Assembly (NCBI GenBank): GCA_001275005.1
Contig: JWZX01000368.1
Location: 1-15,689 of the forward strand
Reading direction: 5' to 3'
From: Chrysochromulina tobinii
Taxonomy: Eukaryota; Haptophyta; Prymnesiales; Chrysochromulinaceae
Length of the DNA: 15,689 nt
Position 1 is the first letter of the stretch, and every line of letters begins with the position of its first letter. The notes below the pieces were generated by a model. It did no database searches. It was given only the letters and a program-made list of their open reading frames with translations, and was not told the DNA's origin. The translations under genes and the position numbers were made by a program. Below are positions 8,601-14,924 of this stretch, in pieces.

Positions 8601-9399
8601 CTCTTCGAGTACATGACCTTCTTGCGCACGATCGGCCTCCTCGGGCCCGACGTGACGGAGCGCGGTGCGCGCGCGCCCCCTAGATTGAACCGAGATGTAC
8701 CCCGAGCTCGACTTCGAGCTTGATCCCGAGCTTGATCCCGAGATGGCCCTCGCAGACGCGCTGCTCTGCTTCGCATGGTCGCGCATGCTCGTCATCGACG
8801 GCTGGACCGGCAGGGGGCATGCGAAGGAGAGCAACCTGCCATTCGAAGGGTTCCTAGAGGCGCTCTGCCGTGTGTCGGCGCTCATGGCGCTGCCGACGGA
8901 TGCAGAGGTGAACGAGTCTGCTTGCCTCTTTGATGGCCTCTCTGATGACATCCCTGATGGCCCTCCTCATGACCTCTCTGATGATCTCTTGCACTCGCTA
9001 CAGGTGTTCGACGCCGGCTGCGCCGACGCGTTCGAATACGTGACCAAGATGCGCGAAGCCGACGACGAGGCGTTCCACAAATGGGTCGCGCAGCGCAATG
9101 TCGACTGGGGCGCCGAGCCGCGCCAGCCACTCGCGCGCTGCGTCGCCCATCTTCTGGCCATCCTTTTTGGACGGATGAAATCCGCAATCAACCAGGGCAC
9201 GATGCCCTCCAAACTCGGCGCCAAGGCGGGCGCGGAGCCCGAGGACGACAACGACCTCTTGAGGGTGCTCGGCGGCACCGACTTCAAGAACGCCCAGCCG
9301 GTATCGATCTCCTCGGCCGAGATCTCGATCTGGTTTGCGAGGAATGAGGCGAAGCTTGGGCTGCTAGGGCTCTCAAACACGACCAGGAGTAGTATTTAA
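5696..9399 (+). CDS. Large conserved protist protein of unknown function, 1019 residues, seven exons
   Basis: Model: join(5696..7087, 7188..7685, 7751..8011, 8105..8185, 8385..8664, 8756..8907, 9004..9399). All junctions keep frame and all introns are GT-AG. The start could also be ATG 5699 or 5723. The N-terminal half is low complexity: an acidic run near residues 236-256, a Gly-rich run near 320-363, and an Ala/Lys/Glu-rich helical stretch at ~367-452. The C-terminal half is folded and conserved-looking: 'WCDSQEFWDTD' (~495-505), 'LYIQLNEWTQFLMDYNL' (614-630), 'CKKADCDRIFIAV' (638-650), 'GRVDFLTALIHLSLHRFV', then 'ERDALLCFAWSRMLV' made by the exon 5/6 junction, and 'LPFEGFLEALCRVSALM' (865-881). 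The repeated 'EW..FL' and 'F..FLEAL.R.A' helices recall a widespread uncharacterised protist family, perhaps with an EF-hand-like fold, though I see no clear calcium loop. Location and role are unknown. Confidence 0.7.
7088..7187 (+). repeat. Intron 1 of the 1019-residue gene, CTCTGATGGCC array
   Basis: The donor is ATG|GTGATT and the acceptor TCATCAG|ATC; length 100 bases. Nearly all of it is degenerate units of ctctgatggcc, ending in a pyrimidine-rich tract before CATCAG. Confidence 0.7.
7686..7750 (+). repeat. Intron 2 of the 1019-residue gene, 65-base array bounded by GTGCA
   Basis: The intron starts with gtgcagc and the exon after it starts with gtgcaac, so a 5-base direct repeat GTGCA marks both borders. 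Between them are four near-perfect ctctgatggc units. Confidence 0.75.
8012..8104 (+). repeat. Intron 3 of the 1019-residue gene, CTGATTG/CTAATTG units
   Basis: Donor CTG|GTGAGG, acceptor TTCCACAG|ACT, 93 bases. It contains tctgattgc, tctaattgc, tctgattgg and tctgattgt in series, the same sense-strand word family as the other introns. Confidence 0.7.
8141..8264 (+). repeat. Partial duplication of exon 4 inside the following intron
   Basis: Bases 8141-8186 (3' end of exon 4 plus the first base of the intron) recur at 8219-8264 with about 41 of 46 identities, offset 78. The copy still encodes SNEETTLSGALYRL against SNEEVTLSGALYRL in the exon. Its donor position reads GCGACC where the real donor is GTGAGT, so the copy looks like a dead or weak pseudo-exon. 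Confidence 0.8.
8908..9003 (+). repeat. Intron 6 of the 1019-residue gene, 96 bases, no stop in frame
   Basis: Donor GAG|GTGAAC, acceptor CTACAG|GTG. The interior is CTCTGATG/CCTGATGG/CTGATGA repeats. Length is a multiple of three with no in-frame stop, so retention would insert 32 residues. The repeat content and splice sites argue that it is an intron. Confidence 0.65.
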
Positions 9400-9811
9400 G
9401 ACTGATGTGTTCTAGAAATCACACAGACACACGTTCACATTAACACATACACGTTAACACCATGGCGGGTACCGCACGGGGGCGGTTTTAGAAGGGCGAC
9501 ATCGACATCGACATGCCCATGGTGTCAAAGCAAATAAAACCGCCGTTCTGAGCGCGCGCCTCTAAAAATGTTCCGTGATTTGGAGTTGACTCGTGCAAGA
9601 CTTTCGGAAATAATTTCCCAAAGACGCCGCTCCCAGGAGCACGAGTGCGACGTCCAGGCGTTTCGTGAGAAAAAAACGGGTTCACACGTGTCAAGATTTG
9701 GAGGAGGTCCGCGGAAAAAACATCCCTTGCTGTACAGCTGTCGCCACCGTGGAGTGCGGTTGGCTGGCCCGCTCCGGACGGATCGGGACGCGCCAGGGGC
9801 TCGCAACCTAG
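9400..9811. other. Intergenic region with a short inverted repeat
   Basis: About 410 bases. Bases 9428-9461 contain repeated acacgtt/acattaacac words. The inverted repeat at 9481-9544 is listed separately. Bases 9568-9790 are open in one plus frame into the next gene's region, but the peptide is basic, low in hydrophobics and unrecognised, so it is not called. Confidence 0.4.
9481..9544. repeat. Inverted repeat, 10-base stem
   Basis: ggcggtttta (9481-9490) pairs perfectly with taaaaccgcc (9535-9544) across a 44-base loop. It could be a transcript hairpin, the ends of a short fold-back element, or chance. It lies 82 bases past the stop of the 1019-residue gene. Confidence 0.5.
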
Positions 9812-10279
9812 ATGAGCGGCGGCAAGAGCAGCAAAAAGTCAGCCAAGTCGCAGCGGACGCAGGAGCATCGGGGAAGGGAGGTGGACGACGTGCGGAAAAA
9901 GTCTCTCGAAGACGGCAGCCTGACGGCACGCGCGGATCTGGACGTGGGTGACACCTCGAAGGTGAAGGGACACCTCGAGGACGAACGGTACGATGTTGTC
10001 GTCTACATTGGCACAATGCTCAATCCGGGCCGTGCGCTGGCGAAGGCCAATCCTGAGGATCGAGAATTCTCGACGGACGAGGAGGTGGCGCAGATCAAGG
10101 TGGGAGATGGGGTGCGGATATGCGACGGCGTCGAGCGCTTCTGGACGCGCGTGTATGCGACTGAGGATGACCTGCTCATGGCGCAGGTGGGCAGCCAGCT
10201 CACCTCCGGCCGATGGGCGCTGGGCGAGCGGGTCTGCTTCCTCAAAAAGTACGTGTACGCAGTCGAGCTGAGCTGCTGA
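9812..10279 (+). CDS. Small single-exon protein, 155 residues, conserved beta-rich C-terminal domain
   Basis: ATG 9812 to TGA 10277-10279 with no intron. The first ~45 residues are Lys/Ser/Arg/Glu-rich and probably disordered. From 'YDVVVYIG' onward the protein looks folded. The pattern 'VGDGVRICDGVERFWTRVYATEDD' followed by 'AQVGSQL' and 'LGERVCFLKKYVYAVEL' resembles a small barrel-like domain, V-x-I-x(5)-ERFW-x-x-V ... GD/GE-x-V-x-F ... I-Y-x-V. I recall this from short proteins of large DNA viruses and some bacteria. The similarity is from memory and the function is unknown. The missing introns contrast with its neighbours and fit a gene acquired by transfer, but a short gene may lack introns by chance. 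Confidence 0.6.
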   Translation: MSGGKSSKKSAKSQRTQEHRGREVDDVRKKSLEDGSLTARADLDVGDTSKVKGHLEDERYDVVVYIGTMLNPGRALAKANPEDREFSTDEEVAQIKVGDGVRICDGVERFWTRVYATEDDLLMAQVGSQLTSGRWALGERVCFLKKYVYAVELSC

Positions 10280-11115
10280 CGAAACTTGTATGGAAGGCAT
10301 GGTGGCAAGGGCGCAACGTTGCGCATGACACCCAGCATGAGCGCAACGGGCTCTTCTCGATGGTCACGAAAGCTAACGGACGGAGAAACGGACGGATGAC
10401 GAAACGGACGGATGGATCGAGGTGGCCTCGCCGGCTGCCTCCGCGGGCGAGGCTTGTAGCTGAGCCGCGCTGGAGGATATGTAGACAGGTAGACACTTAG
10501 CGGCAGCGGTGCAGGTGGATCTCAGGTGGATCTCTTGCCCTTTCGTTGGGGCTATTGAATGAGTCCACACAGATACAGATATGGATTATGGTGGTGCAGA
10601 TCAACGCTTCGACTGGCCCGTCTAAAAGCGTCCTTCTCGCCGAGATTGAGGTGCAGATCGACGGCCCGTCTTAAGCGTCCTTCTCGCCGATACGTACGTG
10701 CATCCGGCGATGGGGCTATGGGCGAACCTGGCTTCACGTAGAGATTAAGCATGACGCGTCGCAGCTCCTCCTCCTGTTGCGCCAATAATCCGTTAGGAAC
10801 GCAAAACAACCGATAGTACACTGGTTGGACACGCATGAATCACAAAAGAACACAATCACCAACCCGACCCGCACCCCGGTCCCCCGGAGCGGTGCTGGTA
10901 CGGTCGACTCGGCTACATTGTAGAGGAGGTACGAATGGTCAAAGCCGTAGCGGCCAAGACCGCCAAGTCGGAGATCACGGAGAACACGGGAGATCACCGA
11001 TCTCTGATTCCGCCCAGGCCCAGGCCCGATCTCTGCTCCGCTCCCCGGCACACCTCCCGACATGCGGCAGCTGATCCATCCCGAAACAGCCTGCTTCGGG
11101 GGTCCGAACTGGTCA
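10280..11115. other. Intergenic region between convergent genes
   Basis: About 835 bases separate two genes that point at each other. It holds acggacgg-type short repeats (10376-10416), a doubled caggtggatctc (10512-10535) and the tandem duplication at 10593-10690. The reading frames present (for example a 94-codon minus frame at 10552-10836) run through these repeats and match nothing I know. Confidence 0.45.
10593..10690. repeat. Imperfect tandem duplication, ~50-base unit
   Basis: ggtgcagatc...ggcccgtct(t/a)aa(a)gcgtccttctcgccga occurs at 10593-10643 and again at 10650-10690. The second copy lacks about 9 bases in the middle. Confidence 0.7.
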
Positions 11116-14100
11116 TCAGTTGCTCGCCTCTTGTGTGAAGCGCGAGCGGATGTCGCGCAACAATGCCTTCGCCTCCTCCTTCTCCTGACCCCCGAAGTCG
11201 AGGAGCCGTGAGGCGTACCTGAGGCAATTAGAGGCAATTAGAGGCAATTAGAGGCAATTAGAGGCAATTAGAGGAGCCGTGAGGCGTACCTGAGGAGGCA
11301 ATCAGGAGGCAATCAGCGCTCATCAGTACCCATCACAAGGCTCGTCGCGGCGACACGTACTATTGGGCCTCTTGGAGTTCATACTGAGGTCATCAGAGGT
11401 CATCAGAGTTCATCAGAGTTCATCAGAGTTCATCAGAGGTCATCAGAGGTCATCAGAGGTCATCAGAGGTCATCAGACGTACTGTTGGGCCTCTTGGAGG
11501 TCGCCTGTGTCTTTGCAGTGGTTGGCGAGGAAGAGGAGGGCCTCCTGCGAGCGGTCATCAGTGGTCATCAGTGGTCATCAGAGGTCATCAGTGGTCATCA
11601 GTACCTGTGTGTCGGGGCCCGAGAGCTCCTTAGAGGCAATTAGCGGAAATTAGAGGCAATCAGAGGCAATCAGAGGCAATTAGAGGCAATCAGAGGCAAT
11701 TAGAGGCAGTACCTGTGTGTCGGGGCCCGAGAGCTCCTGCAGCTCGCGCAGCCGGAGCATCGTGCGGTAGTAGTGCGCGGCCTCGCCGCGCGCCTGTGGA
11801 GTACCTGTGGGGAGAGGGACCGGAGCGCCGTGATGAGCACTTGCATAAGGGGCGCCGTGGTGAGCACTTGCATGCAGGCGTGGTCGGTTAAGGTTCGGGA
11901 TCGGGTGAGTGCCTTGGTCTTTGAAGAGTCGTGCGAGCTCCGCGAAGGCGATGCCTTCGCGATCGCCGCTGGTCTCTGCGCGTTGATAGCACTTGATGGC
12001 CTCCGTAGTGCGCCCGAGGTGCTTGTAGCAGCCAGCCATCGCACACCACATGCGCGCGTCGTACGGCCGCAGCGCGGTCGCCTTGCGGTAATAGTAGAGG
12101 GCATAGTAGTACATGGTGAGGATCTCGTAGGTCTGGCCTAGGCCGTACCTGCCATGAGTGAGGGTAATGAGGATCATTAGGGTAATGAGCTGCATTAGGA
12201 TGGCCATCGGAAACAAGCTCGAGGGTAATGAGGATCATTAGGGTAATGGGGATCATTTGGGTAATGAGCCGCCGTAGAATGGAATCGGAGCATGTAATGA
12301 GCCGCCGTAGAATGGAATCGGAGCATAAGGTAATGAGGATCATTAGGGTAATGAGCTGCATTAGGATGGCCATCGGAAACAAGCTCGAGGGCGCTCTTCG
12401 AGGCGCCGTACCAAGCGCGGTAGTCCTTCGGGTTGATGTCGACTGCATGCCGGTACGCGTCCACGGCCGCCGCCGTATTCTTAAGCTCCACGAACTCGTG
12501 ACCCATCAGCGTCCACGCGGAGAGGAAATGGCGATTGAGTTTGAGCGCGCGCCGGAAGTACGTGACCGCCTTCTCGTGCTCCGCCTTGAGCGAGTAGTAG
12601 TTGCCGATCACGCAGCAGGTCTCGGGCCGGTACCTGCAAGGAGGGCCATTATTGCAAGGAGGGCCATCAGGGCGATAGAAGAGGGCATAGGATTCATCAC
12701 GGTATTTCGGGCGATGCGTGCAATGCTGGCGATGCGCGCAATGAGTGCGATTAGGGCCATAGAGCAGGGCTCTTAGGGCAATGAGGGCCATGAGGGCCAT
12801 GAGGGCCATACAAGAGGGCTCAGTAGTCATCGCGCAGCAGGTCTCGGGTGGCGTACTTGTCAATGGAGACGCAGGCTTGGGCGAGGGCCGACAGCGATCG
12901 TTTCGACTCCTTCACGTAAAGGATGTTCGAGTAGGTGTCGACCTGGTCGAGCCGGTAGGGGTCGCGGCGGTAAGGGTACTCATAGTTAATCATAGGTACT
13001 CATAGGTACTCAAAGGTACTCATAGGTACTCATAGTTAATCATAGGTAATCATCGACCTGGTCGAGCCGGTAGGGGTCGCGCTTCAGGAGCGCCTCAAAC
13101 CCGATCTGTGCGTCGTCGAACTCGCGCAGATTGTATTTCGCGTGCGCGAGCTGGCACTGCACGTAAGGCGAGTTTGGGAAGAGAGGCAGCAGCTGCTCGT
13201 ACCTGTGCAATCAGGCGCAGTCATGTGTAATTAGGTGCAATCAGGCGCAGTCATGTGTAATTAGGTGTAATCAGGCGCAATCAGTGTAATTTGGCGCAAT
13301 CAGGCGCAATCAGGCGCAACCATCCGTGCAATCAGGCGCAGACAGGCGCAATCAGGTGCAGACAGGCGCAACCAGGCGCAATCGTCCGTACCGATGCGTG
13401 CTCAGCATGAGGGAGGCAGGGAGCGAGGCAGGGAGCGAGGCAGGGAGCTAGACGCACTGCTGGATCGCGAGCAGATTCTGCTGAGCCTCGAGCGAGGTGT
13501 GCGCACGGAAGAAGGCAACCATCCAGTGCTGGGCGACGTGCTCCGGCAGCTCGAGCGTCGAGATCGCCTCCGGCCCGCTCAGGCACGATGCGAGTTCCGT
13601 CCAGGCCGACCAGAAGCAGGGGCACCTTGCCGCCGAAAGCTTGAACTGCTCAAGGGCCTGGGGAGGCCGCTGAAGGTCGCGCATGCAGAGGCCGTAGACG
13701 TAGTGGCCGAAGCCATCGAGGCGGCCGGCCTGCGCCTCGACCCCCAGCTCGTTGCTCAGCAGCGTGAGCTGCTCGTTCACCGCACGCGGCTTGCCGGTTG
13801 GCACCACCGACGTGCCGCCTCCGCTCTCCTCGAGGACACGTTCATCCTTGCGCTTCTCTCCAGCGAGGAAGAGCGAGTACCAGCGGAGGAAGCGGCCGCG
13901 TGGCGCGCGTGCGCCTCGAAGCGTGTGCGCCGCGCGCAGGAACTCGTTCGAGTCAAAGTACGCCTTGGCGAGCAGCACGACGTCCGCCTCCTCCTCAGTC
14001 TCCTCGTCGGCCTCCTCGTCGGCCGCGGCGGACGCCGTCGCGGCTGCAGGCATCTCCTGGTCGTCGGCCGGCAGTTGCGACGCCGGGCGCAGCCCAACCA

Positions 14101-14346
14101 GCTGCTCCGCCGCCCACTTGCTGCTGCATCGTAGGCCGCGGTCGCTGCACTGCCGCACGGCGAGCCTGCGAGGCGCCCGCCAACGGTAGGCGCGCACGTG
14201 AGAGACGCAGCGTGCAAGAGGCTTTGGCAGCGCGCGTGTGCAGTGGCAGCGGCAGCGCAGCCGAGAGTAGGGCTCATCGCGGACCTGAGCTCCTGGCGTG
14301 CGCGCCCGACAGAGAGACTCAGCGCTGGGAGCGCCTCCGACGACAT
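11116..14346 (-). CDS. CDC23: Anaphase-promoting complex subunit 8 (APC8/CDC23), nine exons
   Basis: Model: complement(join(11116..11218, 11483..11544, 11713..11804, 11913..12148, 12412..12633, 12857..12942, 13058..13202, 13458..14165, 14285..14346)), 571 residues, close to plant and animal CDC23. APC8 is a TPR scaffold subunit of the APC/C ubiquitin ligase that drives mitotic exit. Evidence in order: '[18 protein letters not shown]' with '[11 protein letters not shown]' at the N-terminus (first junction), '[18 protein letters not shown]', '[15 protein letters not shown]', '[19 protein letters not shown]', '[20 protein letters not shown]', '[19 protein letters not shown]', '[15 protein letters not shown]' (across a junction), '[19 protein letters not shown]', and the end '[18 protein letters not shown]'. 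The TPR superhelix follows an N-terminal acidic linker. Introns run 108-264 bases. Intron 6 uses a GC donor (AAG|GCACTC); all others are GT-AG. ATG 14346 is the first ATG in frame. No promoter element is identifiable. Confidence 0.93.
11200..11295 (-). repeat. Duplicated acceptor and start of APC8 exon 9, with a 10-bp array between
   Basis: The 25-base block gaggagccgtgaggcgtacc...gg (plus strand) lies at 11200-11224 and 11271-11295. Between them are five perfect gaggcaatta units (11221-11270). On the minus strand both copies read CTCAG|GTACGCC. The copy nearer the stop is the productive acceptor. Using the distal one adds a stop codon after six codons. Confidence 0.85.
11358..11503 (-). repeat. 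APC8 intron 8: copy of the exon 8 end plus a gaggtcatca array
   Basis: gtacta/gttgggcctcttgga is at 11358-11376 and again at the exon 8 end (11480-11498). Between them about ten units of gaggtcatca/gagttcatca fill 11378-11477. On the minus strand the units read CTCTGATGACC/CTCTGATGAAC. Confidence 0.8.
11555..11738 (-). repeat. APC8 intron 7: 32-base duplicated exon end with two 10-bp arrays
   Basis: Bases 11707-11738 (exon 7 3' end and donor) are repeated exactly at 11599-11630, offset 108. An array of gtggtcatca units occupies 11554-11603 and one of gaggcaatta/gaggcaatca units occupies 11632-11706. On the minus strand the intronic copy is preceded by AG and followed by GTACTG, giving a possible 24-base in-frame micro-exon (ELSGPDTQ) at 11605-11628. 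Confidence 0.8.
11825..11875 (-). repeat. APC8 intron 6: tandem 27-base element shared with the GT61 intron
   Basis: gcgccgtgatgagcacttgc (11825) and gcgccgtggtgagcacttgc (11852) are tandem copies. On the minus strand, 11851-11875 matches GT61 intron bases 4939-4963 and 5003-5027 at 24 of 25 positions, in sense orientation in both genes. Confidence 0.8.
12163..12391 (-). repeat. APC8 intron 5: nested direct repeats (63-base and 33-base)
   Basis: A 63-base block beginning ggtaatgaggatcattaggg is perfectly repeated at 12163-12225 and 12329-12391. Between the copies lie a degenerate unit and two tandem 33-base units (12261-12293, 12294-12326) beginning gtaatgagccgccgtagaat. On the minus strand the small words read CCTAATGAT/CTCATTAC. 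Confidence 0.85.
12611..12848 (-). repeat. APC8 intron 4: duplicated exon 5 start and 9-15-bp arrays
   Basis: cgcagcaggtctcggg occurs in exon 5 (12611-12626) and in the intron next to the donor (12833-12848). Between them are gcaaggagggccat (from 12636) and gagggccat units (12782-12809). GTAC follows each copy on the coding strand's 5' side and defines both splice borders. Confidence 0.8.
12938..13081 (-). repeat. APC8 intron 3: 29-base direct repeat across both splice sites
   Basis: tcgacctggtcgagccggta(ggggtcgcg) is at 12938-12966 and 13053-13081, offset 115, identical to the intron length. The interior is an array of ggtactcata/ggtaatcata units. The repeat contains AG|GT on the coding strand, so one copy supplies the donor and the other the acceptor. 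Confidence 0.9.
13205..13446 (-). repeat. APC8 intron 2: caatcaggcg and gggagcgaggca arrays
   Basis: About eighteen degenerate 10-base units (gtgcaatcag, gcgcagtcat, gtgtaattag, gcgcagacag) fill 13205-13390. A 12-base unit gggaggcagggagcgaggca follows at 13411-13446 next to the donor. On the minus strand the units read CTGATTGCGC/CTAATTACAC. Confidence 0.85.
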
Positions 14347-14924
14347 CCTCGGCGTCCTCAAATTGCGTCTGCAATCAGATGCACATAGGGGGAGTGCAGT
14401 CGGTCAAGACAGTTCAACTGTCAGTAAGACCGTTGTTTCGCCCAAACACAGGGCCGAGCGGCGGGGCGCGGTCAACTCACGGTGCGCCCACGGCCACGCT
14501 TTCGGGGTTTTGCGCATTTTGGGGTTTTTTATTTTTGCGTGCCACCTCCTTGCGGGCATGGCCACCGTCGTCAAGCAAGCAAGCAAGCAAGCAAGCAATG
14601 TGTTTCGACTAATTAGCTTGCTTGCTTGTTACCGTCGTCAGTGGACCGGTGCCGAGTCGTGAACTTTAGGGATCGTAAACGAACCGTAAAAATCACCACT
14701 CAAGACTCATTTAGCGAAAAAGTATAGTATGTGCCGCGTTATCCTTCGAATCGTTATGAGTGTGGGTTAAGTGTGCTGGGCAGATCGAGTGCCTATCGAG
14801 AGCGCGGACCGCCGGGTGCCGGCACCACTCGCTTACAACCATACATGTATGCGTCACATATGCATCCAACCATCTAACAATCATGGACGAAGGACGACAA
14901 TCGACAATCGACATTCGTCTTCCA
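14347..14924. other. Intergenic region upstream of APC8
   Basis: About 580 bases between the APC8 start and the 3' end of the last gene, both on the minus strand. It should hold the APC8 promoter. A T-rich stretch (14519-14537) and the fold-back element at 14564-14640 are the only visible structures. No gene is supported. Confidence 0.4.
14564..14640. mobile_element. Possible 57-base fold-back (MITE-like) element with 10-base flanking repeats
   Basis: accgtcgtca is present at 14564-14573 and 14631-14640. The 57 bases between start with agcaagcaagcaagc and end with gcttgcttgcttgtt, inverted repeats matching at 14 of 15 positions. Length and flanks would fit a tiny Mutator-like non-autonomous element, but the arms are a simple 4-base repeat, so slippage plus inversion is an alternative. 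Confidence 0.4.

Noticed and set aside
9568-9951. Plus 127-codon frame upstream of and overlapping the 155-residue gene
   Set aside because: Basic, without hydrophobic core; its second half is an out-of-frame reading of the real gene.
10552-10836. Minus 94-codon frame in the convergent intergenic region
   Set aside because: Half of it is generated by the local tandem duplication; no recognisable motif. A short terminal exon cannot be excluded.
11378-11603. CRISPR-like regular repeats
   Set aside because: Units are 10 bases without spacers and lie inside introns of a eukaryotic gene.
13394-14134. Plus 246-codon frame
   Set aside because: Antisense to the large APC8 exon, whose minus-strand product matches CDC23 along its length.
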